A stretch of 64,000 bases of DNA from an uncultured Bacteroidota bacterium. GTDB lineage: Bacteria > Bacteroidota > Bacteroidia > Bacteroidales > CAIWKO01. Of this stretch, positions 1 through 7,529 are shown piece by piece. The notes below the pieces were generated by a model, which made no database searches, had not been told where the DNA came from, and saw only the letters and a program-made list of their open reading frames with translations. Position 1 is the stretch's first letter. Each line of letters opens with the position of its first letter. Location: the NCBI GenBank assembly GCA_937934705.1, contig CALGYY010000117.1, positions 3,090 to 67,089 on the forward strand. The letters run 5' to 3'. A program made the position numbers and the translations under genes.

Positions 1-183
1 GTTAACTAATTGTCACAGTAATACTCGCACCACTATAAAACTACAAAAAATCTCATCTAAGATAATTAGATTCATCAAAATTTCGTTCTTTTATACTAGA
101 ATTCAACATAATATTAATATTTTGTGGGAGTTTGGGGGATTTTGAATAATTTTAAAAGGTGGAACGTACACGGATTCTCAGTA

Positions 184-768
184 ATGACAAAATATCTGAT
201 AGGGATTTTTTTTGCTGTTTTTTTATTGACACAATCCTGTGGTCAATTTTCATCTCCAGGCACAGATTTGAAAGTAAATAACGAGGAGGAAACACTCACT
301 GGGTCGAACTATGATAGACACCAATGGTTTGAGGATTTTGAATATGTGTCATTAGAGCAGTATAGAGAAGCAATCTCCGCCAGCAATAAAGTAATCGCTT
401 TCAATTGGAACGATGGGGAAACTAACCCAGCAAATGCGTACTGGTATGCGGTTGATGCTTATGGCAAATTTGATAATAGCACAGGGAAGAGAATAGAATT
501 AGATGAGGAGCAACGGTTGGAGATAATCTCATTATTGACGGATTCTACAAATTACGACAACGCTGACGCTGGTGGGATTTATTTCATTCCGCATATTGCA
601 TTTGTTTTTTATAGAATTGATAGCATTGTCGGGCAAGCGAATATCAGTTTTTTTCGTTTCCCTTCATTGAGGAATGTCCCAAAAAACAAGCAGACCGCAT
701 TTAGCAAAAGAGGGTTTACAGAGATTAGGGCTTTTTGTTCTACTATTGGATTAAGAATAATTGAGTAA
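184..768 (+). CDS. Hypothetical lipoprotein
   Basis: I do not recognise this protein with confidence. The frame is open from a GTG at 124, but the ATG at 184 is preferred because it starts directly on a lipoprotein signal: MTKY, a hydrophobic stretch, then the lipobox LTQSC. The mature protein is about 175 residues with no membrane segment, so it is probably anchored in the outer or inner membrane facing the periplasm. The middle (FIPHIAFVFYRID, then a beta-like strand, then a Phe/Cys-containing tail) vaguely recalls small Bacteroidetes lipoproteins with a [F/Y]xPRHAFVFYD motif. That resemblance is weak and gives no function. Codon use is AT-rich, like the two genes that follow and unlike the rest of the window. 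Confidence 0.75.
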   Translation: MTKYLIGIFFAVFLLTQSCGQFSSPGTDLKVNNEEETLTGSNYDRHQWFEDFEYVSLEQYREAISASNKVIAFNWNDGETNPANAYWYAVDAYGKFDNSTGKRIELDEEQRLEIISLLTDSTNYDNADAGGIYFIPHIAFVFYRIDSIVGQANISFFRFPSLRNVPKNKQTAFSKRGFTEIRAFCSTIGLRIIE

Positions 769-872
769 TATTATCAGAGAAAAGAGTCACTTTGGTGGAG
801 AAATGAATGGATGAAATAATGCATCGACTAAAATCTCACGTATAATAGCTAAACACCTTTAATAAATATTCC

Positions 873-1643
873 ATGCGATACATGAATTACGTTGGCTTGA
901 TGTTAATTGTGACGCTTTTACTGTCAAATTGCCGAAGTTCTAATACAGCTGATTCAGAAAAATCATTACAGGTCATTGAAGACAACAACAAATTGCTTGA
1001 AAACCAAATCAACTCGATTGAGAAATCGTTTAAAGCGCTCGATTCAATTGCCTATACGACAGAATACTGGTATAAGTTCTATGTTCAATTAAAAGCAAGT
1101 TCAGATAGTCTTATTTTGAATTTGAAAACGGACAAGTTTTCTAGTTCGCTTGAAAGTTATATTAAGACCTTCCCTTGCGAACTATTAGAGGTTGCCGATG
1201 AATTGAATGGAATAAAACACATACAAGAAGAAGTTCCAAATGCAGTGATAATAAATAAAATCAGAGCTATAGAACTGCGAATTGCTAATTACTATTTTGA
1301 AGCATATTCATCTGGTAGTTTTTGGCGGTTTACAGGAATATGGCCTGTTGTTGTATCCTCAAATGATAACATTAAACTGGGGGATAGTTTTTCAGCGAAG
1401 GTTTATCTAGCAGGAATGAATGATATGATTTCCACAAGCGTATTCCTGTGTGAGGACATAGACACCAACACTTTTGAAATGCTAGGTAAAATAGATACGC
1501 TTGTTGTTAAAGATGGCGTGGCCATAATAAATTTAAAGACCGTGAAAAGGGGGAAGAACAAAATACAAGGAGCGTTCTTTTATAACAGGCCATCGGGCTC
1601 TAAAGCAGGATTCCCCTTTGTTAAGGAATTTACTGTATACTGA
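873..1643 (+). CDS. Lipoprotein with a possible GldM-like beta domain
   Basis: 256 residues. The start at 873 gives MRYMNYVGLML and the lipobox LLLSNC, so it should be an exported lipoprotein. Residues 30-60 look like a coiled coil (ENQINSIEKSFKALDSI). The segment from about residue 150 (RFTGIWPVVVSSN, then IKLGDSFSAKVYLA) resembles the entry into the periplasmic beta domains of the gliding/T9SS protein GldM, where a PVV-type strand is followed by a G-D/E-x-Y/F-x-A-x-V/I-F/Y-L-A strand. True GldM has an N-terminal inner-membrane helix and more than 500 residues, so this would be a shortened lipidated relative, not the T9SS motor subunit. The gene lies between two other lipoproteins in AT-rich DNA. 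The GldM link is my inference from motif shape. Confidence 0.7.
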   Translation: MRYMNYVGLMLIVTLLLSNCRSSNTADSEKSLQVIEDNNKLLENQINSIEKSFKALDSIAYTTEYWYKFYVQLKASSDSLILNLKTDKFSSSLESYIKTFPCELLEVADELNGIKHIQEEVPNAVIINKIRAIELRIANYYFEAYSSGSFWRFTGIWPVVVSSNDNIKLGDSFSAKVYLAGMNDMISTSVFLCEDIDTNTFEMLGKIDTLVVKDGVAIINLKTVKRGKNKIQGAFFYNRPSGSKAGFPFVKEFTVY

Positions 1644-1654
1644 GATAAATAAGG

Positions 1655-2263
1655 ATGGGGAAAGGGAACATCCATATGTCTTTCAAAGGCACCTGTTTGC
1701 AAAGCAACGTGAGAACTCATCTGATAGTCCTTCTCTTGGGGTCCTTCATGATTAGTGCCTGTTCAAATGACCAGCAGCGAACTTGGTGCTATAGTGAGGT
1801 CTTTGAATATGTTGATGAACAGAATCCCTCCGATACTTGTTACTTCTATGCGTATACCGACCTTGATGCCGCAATAAGCTGTGCAAAAGTTCAAAAGAAA
1901 AACATTCTGGTGATTTTTTCAGGTTGGGGGGTATTAGCTGTGCCAAAGCAGGAATGGAGAACACTTAGCTTATACAATGACAACGATTACATCCAATCAA
2001 ACTTTGTCATAGCCTGGTTGCCTGTGGATGACAAAACATTGCTTAGCGACACCACCAGCATTGCCGTGTTTGATAACGATTCCATAAGGGTTAAAACTGT
2101 TGGCGGGAAAAACTTGATGTTGGAACGCAACCTTCTCCAATCAACATCACAACCAGCTCTATGTTTTGTTGACACGAATCTTCAGAAAACAGGCGGCACA
2201 ATAAGATACACTAAGGACCGCAAGGAGGTTGAAGAGTTTATTAAGAGTGGTTTGTCGGAGTGA
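1655..2263 (+). CDS. Thioredoxin-fold lipoprotein (DsbD C-terminal type) without CXXC
   Basis: 202 residues from the ATG at 1655; the ATG at 1676 (MSFKGTC) is an equally possible start. Either gives a signal ending in the lipobox MISAC. The body follows the C-terminal thioredoxin domain of DsbD-type proteins: an AKVQKKNILVIFSGWG strand, a helix containing PKQEW, a LPVDDKTLL strand, and a QPALCFVDT strand where the cis-Pro region is expected, ending in EEFIKSGL. In active members the GWG is followed by C-x-x-C; here the same four positions read VLAV, so no dithiol chemistry is possible. It begins 11 bases after the preceding lipoprotein gene and is probably cotranscribed with it. A structural or binding role is more likely than a redox one. 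Confidence 0.78.
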   Translation: MGKGNIHMSFKGTCLQSNVRTHLIVLLLGSFMISACSNDQQRTWCYSEVFEYVDEQNPSDTCYFYAYTDLDAAISCAKVQKKNILVIFSGWGVLAVPKQEWRTLSLYNDNDYIQSNFVIAWLPVDDKTLLSDTTSIAVFDNDSIRVKTVGGKNLMLERNLLQSTSQPALCFVDTNLQKTGGTIRYTKDRKEVEEFIKSGLSE

Positions 2264-2682
2264 AAACAATATTCTGGGGACGTCTTGTTTCTTTAAATCT
2301 GGTCTTTTGTTAACCAGCTAGAATAACCATGGACCAATGGTGCTGGTAATGCGCCATCAGCAGGTGGCTAACCTATTCGAATCCTTCAAAGTATACTTCC
2401 TCAAAAAAAATTCTGTTAAAAAATTGTTTTTTGGTTTGTAATTTCTTATATTTGTAGGACTTAAAAAAACATATTTTGGTAACGCGTTGAATAACAATTG
2501 ATAACATGAGACGCGTTATTTAACCAGATGATAATAAGCCAATGCTGTGGTGGCAAGACCTTGAATAAAAAAGGTCAACTTTTCCCCTCAGTCTCGCAAT
2601 GGCCCAGTGAATCAACCGCGTAAGCGTTTGTGTTTGGAGTCCTGTGAGAATGAGGGTTTTTTATTGTCACAACAACAGTAAA
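2264..2682 (+). other. Gene-free AT-rich interval with promoter and inverted repeats
   Basis: No credible reading frame. It holds a good Bacteroidetes promoter at 2424-2454 and, downstream of it, an inverted repeat with arms taacgcgt (2480-2487) and acgcgtta (2511-2518). A second small hairpin has arms gacctt (2557-2562) and aaggtc (2571-2576) followed by a short T run. The transcript would therefore have a structured leader of about 220 bases before the HTH gene at 2683, or would be an RNA in its own right. Bases 2341-2400 contain a tRNA T-loop-like string but do not fold as a tRNA. Confidence 0.5.
2424..2454 (+). promoter_or_regulatory. Bacteroidetes-type promoter upstream of the HTH gene
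   Basis: TTG at 2424-2426 and TATATTTG at 2447-2454 are separated by 20 bases, fitting the Bacteroidetes -33/-7 pattern (TTTG and TAnnTTTG). Transcription would begin near 2461, about 220 bases ahead of the HTH gene. Confidence 0.6.
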
Positions 2683-2982
2683 ATGGATAGAATTGAAAAA
2701 GCATTTAGTGACGTAATGAGAGCAGTTGAGATTCTGAAGGCTGAAATTGACTTGAAGAAAAGGATGGACAACATCAGTGAGGTAGCAAAAAATGAAATAG
2801 GAAGCTCACGGGTGTTAAGCAGTGTGGAAGCATGCAGGGCAGCTATGATAACCCCTCCAACACTACGAAGGTACAGAGACGACGGCATCATAGAAACAAA
2901 AAGGGTTGGCAGCAGGGTGTTTTACAAGGAGGAAGATATTATGAGATTAGCCGCGCTGGTCCACCCAAGAAGAGTTCAATAG
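2683..2982 (+). CDS. Excisionase/MerR-like helix-turn-helix DNA-binding protein
   Basis: 99 residues from the ATG at 2683 (MDRIEKAFSD). A GTG at 2644 would add 13 residues that do not look like part of the fold. The N-terminal half is a charged helix, possibly a dimerising coiled coil. The C-terminal half is a winged-helix domain of the kind found in excisionases and small MerR-like proteins: SSVEACRAAMITPPTLRRY, then RDDGIIETKRVGSRVFYKEEDI. In that family the first part is the recognition helix and the G-x-R-x-x-Y/F-x-x-x-D pattern marks the wing. Such proteins commonly control excision of integrated elements in Bacteroidetes. It lies about 110 bases from the 3' end of a tRNA gene, which fits such a role. 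No integrase is visible in the window. A clear terminator follows. Confidence 0.8.
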   Translation: MDRIEKAFSDVMRAVEILKAEIDLKKRMDNISEVAKNEIGSSRVLSSVEACRAAMITPPTLRRYRDDGIIETKRVGSRVFYKEEDIMRLAALVHPRRVQ

Positions 2983-3009
2983 AAAACGTTGGAAAAGTGA
3001 ATGAGCAAA

Positions 3010-3041
3010 AGAAGCTGGGCAATTACCCAGCTTCTTTTTTT
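3010..3041 (+). terminator. Rho-independent terminator after the HTH gene
   Basis: A 10-bp perfect stem, agaagctggg (3010-3019) with cccagcttct (3026-3035), has a six-base loop and runs into seven T residues. Confidence 0.88.
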
Positions 3042-3092
3042 CTACGTTTTTTCTACATCTAAATGTAAACGACTGTATGTCAGAACTAAAAG

Positions 3093-3166
3093 TGGTCCCT
3101 GAAGGACTTGAACCTTCGACCAATAGATTATGAGTCTACTGCTCTAACCAACTGAGCTAAGGGACC
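3093..3166 (-). tRNA. tRNA-CAT, probably Ile2 (lysidine type)
   Basis: The minus strand folds into a full 74-base cloverleaf: acceptor GGTCCCT/AGGGACC, D-arm GCTC/GAGC, anticodon arm GTAGA-CTCATAA-TCTAT, a TGGTC variable loop, and T-arm GAAGG-TTCAAGT-CCTTC with discriminator A. The anticodon is CAT. The body and T-arm resemble E. coli tRNA-Ile2 more than elongator Met. Pairs C4-G69 and C5-G68 are present, and TilS is known to read these in E. coli, so Ile2 read as AUA after lysidine modification is the better guess. CCA is not encoded. The 3' end faces the AT-rich patch at 1-3060. Elongator tRNA-Met is the alternative. Confidence 0.93.
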
Positions 3167-3195
3167 GGAGCGGAAAAACCGCTACTTTTGCGGGG

Positions 3196-3203
3196 CAAAG
3201 ATA
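3196..3203 (-). promoter_or_regulatory. Probable -7 element for the tRNA gene
   Basis: On the minus strand this is TATCTTTG, a full match to TAnnTTTG, placed about 30 bases before the mature 5' end of the tRNA. No well-spaced -33 element was found. Confidence 0.45.
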
Positions 3204-3296
3204 ATAAATTTGTGAAATGCAAAAGGGGGAAGGGTATCATCCCCCGAGCCTTTCTTCAATTGGAGCGTCTCACTAAATGAATCCGGAACCAAGACC

Positions 3297-3950
3297 ATGA
3301 TCAGGAATATCATATTTGATTTCGGGGGTGTGATCATCGATATTGATTTTCAGCGGACCATAGATGCTTTTAAGGTCATGGGCGCGAAGGATTTCGACCT
3401 CAGATTCAGCCAGGCTTCACAAAGCGGGATCTTCGACGAACTCGACAAAGGCCGCATCAGCGAAGATGAATTCACAGAAACCCTGCGGCAATGGCTGCCG
3501 CCCGGAATCAGCCGGGAAGAGGTGCGTGAAGCCTGGAACCGCATCATCCTCGACATTCCCTCAGAACGCATTCTCCTGCTGCAGTCGCTGAAAAACAATT
3601 ACCGCACTTTCCTGCTGAGCAATACCAACAGCATTCACTACGCACTGTATACCGACGACCTGAAACGGCAGCACGGGATCTCCGGCCTTCACGCACTGTT
3701 TGAAAAGGTCTTTCTCTCTTTCGAACTGGGCATGCGCAAACCCGATCGGGAGATCTTTGAATATGTTTTCCGTGTGAGCGGGTGCAGCAGAGAAGAAAGC
3801 CTGTTCATCGACGATTCCCTGCACATCGCCGAAGCTGCCTGTACTTACGGCATACCGGTGTATTGGCTGCAGAAGGGACAAGAGGTGGGTGATCTTTTCG
3901 AAGACGGCTTGCTCAGGAAGGATCTGGACATCTGGTTTCAGAAAGCCTGA
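3297..3950 (+). CDS. HAD-family hydrolase (subfamily IA, YihX-like)
   Basis: 217 residues, a usual length for small HAD phosphatases. Motif I is FDFGGVI (nucleophile Asp8; the usual second Asp is Gly10, as in YihX-type members). Motif II is SNTN (108-111), motif III is Lys148 within GMRKPD, and motif IV is FIDDS (170-174). An alpha-helical cap lies between motifs I and II. It should be a cytosolic phosphatase acting on a small sugar or nucleotide phosphate; the substrate cannot be read from sequence. Its 3' end overlaps the convergent dusB gene by 13 bases. Confidence 0.9.
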   Translation: MIRNIIFDFGGVIIDIDFQRTIDAFKVMGAKDFDLRFSQASQSGIFDELDKGRISEDEFTETLRQWLPPGISREEVREAWNRIILDIPSERILLLQSLKNNYRTFLLSNTNSIHYALYTDDLKRQHGISGLHALFEKVFLSFELGMRKPDREIFEYVFRVSGCSREESLFIDDSLHIAEAACTYGIPVYWLQKGQEVGDLFEDGLLRKDLDIWFQKA

Positions 3951-4918
3951 TCCTGCTCCGCCTCCTGCAGGATCTGCAGGCTTTCTTCCAGATCCGTGCT
4001 TAGCATCAGCCGCATACGGTAAGGCTTAAAGCCGGCAATACCTCTGAAATATCCGGCATAATGCTTACGGATCTCGATCACCGCCCGCCGCTCGCCTTTC
4101 CATGCCGCAGAGGCCAGGAGATGCTGCCTGCAGACTGCAACACGTTCGCTGAATGAGGGCGGCTTCAGGATAACATCCCGCTCCAGGAAGGTTCTCACCT
4201 CCCTGAAAATCCAGGGATAACCCATTGCTGCGCGGCCGATCATCAGTCCGTCGACTCCATAGCGGTCAAGCATTTCTGCGGCTACGAAAGCACTGTTGAT
4301 ATCCCCGTTCCCGAAGACCGGGATCTGCATGGCCGGATTGTTCTTTACCGCGCCGATCAGGCTCCAGTCGGCCTTTCCGCCGTACATCTGCGCCCGGGTG
4401 CGCCCGTGTATGGTGATGGCGGCGATGCCGCAGTCCTGAAGCTGCACGGCCCATTCCACAATGTTCCTGCTCCGTTCATCCCAGCCGGTCCGCGTTTTCA
4501 CCGTCACCGGAACAGATACTGCCCGGCATACCCGTCGGGTGATCTCCAGCATCAGTTCCGGGGTCTTCAGCATGGCCGCACCGCAGCCCTTACTCACGAT
4601 CTTGCTGACCGGGCAGCCGAAGTTCAGGTCGATCAGGTCGGGCTTCAGTTCTCCAGCCAGCACAGCGGCCTCCGCCAGGCGGTCGGGATCGTTACCAAAC
4701 AACTGTATCCCCAGGGGACGCTCCGCATCGGCGAATTCCAGCTTGCGCCGGCTCTTTTCTATTCCCCGGATCAGTCCTTCCGAGGCAACGAATTCCGTAT
4801 ACGCCAGGTCCACCCCGTAAGGCTTGCATATCCTCCGGAAAGGAGGATCGGTGATGTCTTCCATGGTGGCCAGCAGGAGCGGTCGCTCAGGCAGTTCAAG
4901 AGTTCCGATTTTCAGCAT
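3938..4918 (-). CDS. dusB: tRNA-dihydrouridine synthase B
   Basis: 326 residues, the normal Dus length. It reduces specific D-loop uridines in tRNA to dihydrouridine with FMN and NADPH. The TIM-barrel flavin domain starts at once (LLLATMEDITDPPFR, the usual PMxxVTD-type start). The catalytic Cys102 sits in LNFGCP, followed by VSKGCGAAML. Phosphate-binding HGRTR and GNGDI motifs follow, and GLMIGRAAMGYPW is the typical C-terminal FMN contact. This pattern fits DusB better than DusA or DusC. It is transcribed away from the CPBP protease gene. Confidence 0.93.
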   Translation of the reverse strand: MLKIGTLELPERPLLLATMEDITDPPFRRICKPYGVDLAYTEFVASEGLIRGIEKSRRKLEFADAERPLGIQLFGNDPDRLAEAAVLAGELKPDLIDLNFGCPVSKIVSKGCGAAMLKTPELMLEITRRVCRAVSVPVTVKTRTGWDERSRNIVEWAVQLQDCGIAAITIHGRTRAQMYGGKADWSLIGAVKNNPAMQIPVFGNGDINSAFVAAEMLDRYGVDGLMIGRAAMGYPWIFREVRTFLERDVILKPPSFSERVAVCRQHLLASAAWKGERRAVIEIRKHYAGYFRGIAGFKPYRMRLMLSTDLEESLQILQEAEQDQAF

Positions 4919-4941
4919 GCTTCATCCTTCACAGCGGTTCA

Positions 4942-4949
4942 CAAAATTA
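4942..4949 (-). promoter_or_regulatory. -7 element upstream of dusB
   Basis: On the minus strand this is TAATTTTG, a full TAnnTTTG match 24 bases before the dusB start. No -33 element with normal spacing was seen. Confidence 0.4.
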
Positions 4950-4976
4950 TTCTAATTTCGGCACAAATTCCTGACT

Positions 4977-5918
4977 ATGCAATTCCATCCCCCTTTCGAA
5001 CGACATCCCGCCTGGCTCAGGCTGATCCTGCTGGGCGTGATCATCGTGGCCAGTCTTTTCCTCCTTTCCATGCTGGGATTACTGATCGCCACAGCGATCT
5101 TCGGACCGGGCGTAACGGAAAACCTTTCGTCGCTGAACCAGCTCTCTGATCCCGCGGCGGTCAGGCAGTTGAAATTTTTCCAGATCATCTCACAACTGGG
5201 TCTCTTCATCATCCCCGCTATTCTCTTCACCCTGCTCAGCAGCAGCAACAGAACGGCCTACCTTCAGATGGGAAAACCTGTTCCGGCGCTTCACCTTCTG
5301 GCCGCCCCCGCCATCATGCTCCTGGGCCTCCCGCTCATCAACCTGTTGCTGGAATGGAATATGGCGCTCAGTCTGCCTGACTCCATGGCCGGACTTGAGC
5401 AATGGATGCGTGCATCAGAAGACCAGGCCGCAAGGGTCACCGAGGCCTTCCTGCTCAGCGCGGGAACCGGCGATCTCATCGTCAATATTCTGATGATCGC
5501 GATACTTCCGGCCCTGGGTGAGGAGTTGATCTTCCGGGGACTGCTTCAGCGATTGTTGCATGAATGGATCAAAAATATTCACATTGCCATTATCATTTCT
5601 GCAATGGTGTTCAGCTTCATCCACTTTCAGTTCTATGGTTTTTTGCCGCGTTTCCTGATGGGCATGCTCTTCGGTTACCTGCTCTACTGGTCCGGATCGC
5701 TGTGGGTTCCCATCCTCGCCCACCTGGTGAACAATGGCACCGCGGTGATTGTGGCCTGGGTCTCGGTGAAGTACTTCCCGGAAATGGACTTCAATACTTT
5801 CGGGCGCAGCGACCAGTTGTGGGTGAATCTCTGCAGTGCCGCCGCTGTCATCCTGGTCCTTTTGGTCTGCTGGCTCAGGCGCCGGAGGCAGCCACCGGCG
5901 GGTCTTTCCGTGCAATAA
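4977..5918 (+). CDS. CPBP-family intramembrane metalloprotease (CAAX-like)
   Basis: 313 residues with about eight hydrophobic segments. The family signature is present: EELIFRG (Glu182, Glu183, Arg187), a second motif with His216 (FSFIHFQFYGFLPRF), and a third with His249 followed by Asn252/Asn253 (PILAHLVNN). These residues bind metal and water in Rce1/Abi-type proteases. Bacterial members are often linked to peptide maturation or bacteriocin self-immunity, but nothing nearby points to a substrate. The last 44 bases overlap the convergent methyltransferase gene. Confidence 0.9.
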   Translation: MQFHPPFERHPAWLRLILLGVIIVASLFLLSMLGLLIATAIFGPGVTENLSSLNQLSDPAAVRQLKFFQIISQLGLFIIPAILFTLLSSSNRTAYLQMGKPVPALHLLAAPAIMLLGLPLINLLLEWNMALSLPDSMAGLEQWMRASEDQAARVTEAFLLSAGTGDLIVNILMIAILPALGEELIFRGLLQRLLHEWIKNIHIAIIISAMVFSFIHFQFYGFLPRFLMGMLFGYLLYWSGSLWVPILAHLVNNGTAVIVAWVSVKYFPEMDFNTFGRSDQLWVNLCSAAAVILVLLVCWLRRRRQPPAGLSVQ

Positions 5919-6828
5919 GCATCAGCTGAACCTGGCTGCGGGTGAGTACCGACATCAGACCAAATGGCCATGCGGCCAGGTTGATCCACCAGGATTTACT
6001 GAAGACAGGAAATGCTTTCCAGAAAGGATAGCTTCCTCCGAAGCCACGTAATGATAAAACGCTCATCCCGTTCAGGGCGCTCAGCGTACGCAGTGATTTT
6101 CGGTTGAAACCCTGAATATGGTAGGGGGTGACAAATGGCTTGATTTTACCATATTTTTCCGCACGTCCGCTGAGGGTGTAAACCCATTTGATCAGGCCGT
6201 TCATGAGGCAGTCTTCGTTGGGGACGATCATGAGGAACAATCCACCGGGTTTCAGTATCCTGAAAATCTCTTTCATGGCATCGGCAGGATGCGGTACATG
6301 CTCCATGACAGAATCCATGTAAACCACGCTGAAGAATGCATCGGGATAGGCGGCCTGTGCCAGGCTGCCTTCGAAGAACGGAAAACGGTTTTCGAAACAG
6401 GGCTCGAGATTACGGGCCAGATCCAGTCCGTAAGGCTCATAAGCGGCACTGGCAGCCTTTTCGAGCATATAACCCTGACCACATCCCAGATCGAGGAGTT
6501 TTTCTTTCATCTGCACCTGCGGATTTCTGTTCTGCCTGTAGCGGCCGATCAGGGCCAGACGCTGGTTCAGTTCCCTGTTGTTCAGCCTGATCTGCCAGGG
6601 CGATTTCACGCTGCCGGCAAAATAGTCCTGCTTGTAAAGCTCCCGCCACTCTGCCGGGCTCAGGTCAATTTCGGGATCGATAAAAAGAAAGCGACAGTGA
6701 CGGCAGCGTACGATATGGTAATTCCTTTCGTTCAGCCGGGGAAAATTTTCATTCACCCTCGGGCGACCGTTATCCGCGAGTTCCTGATGGCTGCAAACAG
6801 GGCAGGGAGAATGAGTTTTCATGTCCAT
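5875..6828 (-). CDS. SAM-dependent methyltransferase with N-terminal zinc-ribbon motif
   Basis: 317 residues. The N-terminus has two Cys pairs, CPVC (9-12) and CRHC (42-45), typical of the zinc-ribbon methyltransferases found near polysaccharide and lipid genes. The Rossmann methyltransferase core starts at KLLDLGCGQGYML (SAM motif I, about 110-122), with an acidic strand VVYMDSVMEHV and then ILKPGGLFLMIVPN. A C-terminal hydrophobic stretch may touch the membrane. The substrate is unknown. It lies 51 bases downstream of the small secreted-protein gene at 6880-7296 on the same strand and may be cotranscribed with it. Confidence 0.88.
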   Translation of the reverse strand: MDMKTHSPCPVCSHQELADNGRPRVNENFPRLNERNYHIVRCRHCRFLFIDPEIDLSPAEWRELYKQDYFAGSVKSPWQIRLNNRELNQRLALIGRYRQNRNPQVQMKEKLLDLGCGQGYMLEKAASAAYEPYGLDLARNLEPCFENRFPFFEGSLAQAAYPDAFFSVVYMDSVMEHVPHPADAMKEIFRILKPGGLFLMIVPNEDCLMNGLIKWVYTLSGRAEKYGKIKPFVTPYHIQGFNRKSLRTLSALNGMSVLSLRGFGGSYPFWKAFPVFSKSWWINLAAWPFGLMSVLTRSQVQLMLIARKDPPVAASGA

Positions 6829-6879
6829 CCGTCGGGTGAAACTCCGTCAACCGACTTTAGCTGGTTGGTTCACAAAAAC

Positions 6880-7296
6880 TTACTTACGCGAGGCCGTGCC
6901 GGGTTTCGCCCAGGCTTCGATCACTGCTGAACGGTTCTCCGTGGCAGTGCCCTGATAGAAAACCTGAATTTTGGTAATGACACAATTTGTGCAGTTCAGT
7001 GTGATGGAGGGACATTCGCCACCGGCGGTGAACTGATGATTGAGGGCCACATTCTGGGTGCTGCCATCGCGAAAGCCAATAACAACACGGCTGACCTTAA
7101 TGGCCACATTTTTGACCTTAAATTTTAGTTCGCTCATGGCGCCGGCATCACCGGAGGGGAACATATTGGCATTGTCAACCCCAAGGTTCAGGGAGGTTTC
7201 TCCCAGTTTGACCCATGACACGTTCTGGGCAGAGGATAGGGTTGCGCTTGCTCCTGAGAGCAGGATAGTGAGCAGGAGGACAGTGAAAGTTCTCAT
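6880..7296 (-). CDS. Small secreted beta-strand protein, DUF2541-like
   Basis: 138 residues with a signal peptide ending LSSA before QNVSW, so the mature protein should start with Gln. The mature part is beta-rich: an early WVKLGETS strand, then KFKVKNVAIKVSRVVIGFRDG and a C-terminal VITKIQVFYQG. This layout recalls the DUF2541/YaaI type, in which a small periplasmic domain has a G-rich strand followed by a regular ten-residue strand repeat. The similarity is loose. Two Cys residues near position 93-103 (GGECPS and NCTNC) may form a disulfide. Function unknown. Confidence 0.7.
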   Translation of the reverse strand: MRTFTVLLLTILLSGASATLSSAQNVSWVKLGETSLNLGVDNANMFPSGDAGAMSELKFKVKNVAIKVSRVVIGFRDGSTQNVALNHQFTAGGECPSITLNCTNCVITKIQVFYQGTATENRSAVIEAWAKPGTASRK

Positions 7297-7529
7297 CGTT
7301 AATGGTTTTTGGGATTCAAATATAGTAATACTTCACGACATCCACAGGTAAGTCTTAAAAACCCGCCTGACTCTCAGACTACTCCGTTTCAACACTTATA
7401 AATCTCTGAGGAAACGCTCATTCCGGAGGTGAGGCTTGCCTTATTAACCGGGCTTTGTGAGTAAATCCGGAGGGGGAGGCTGAAATGGCAGCAGGCGGCA
7501 TCGTATTTTTATCCCCCTAAAATCCTATT
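7297..7529 (+). other. Divergent intergenic region
   Basis: A full minus-strand TAnnTTTG match (TATATTTG, plus-strand bases 7317-7324) lies 21 bases ahead of the 6880-7296 gene. Toward the PhoH gene only an imperfect TATTTTTA at 7504-7511 is seen. Nothing else stands out. Confidence 0.45.

Noticed and set aside
2341..2400. tRNA gene or fossil (string ttcgaatcc resembling a T-loop, and a possible stem around 2342-2364)
   Set aside because: The anticodon loop would have about 12 bases, the T-stem does not pair, and no acceptor stem is found. Its partial likeness to the nearby tRNA 3' end is in inverted orientation, so it is not an att repeat either.
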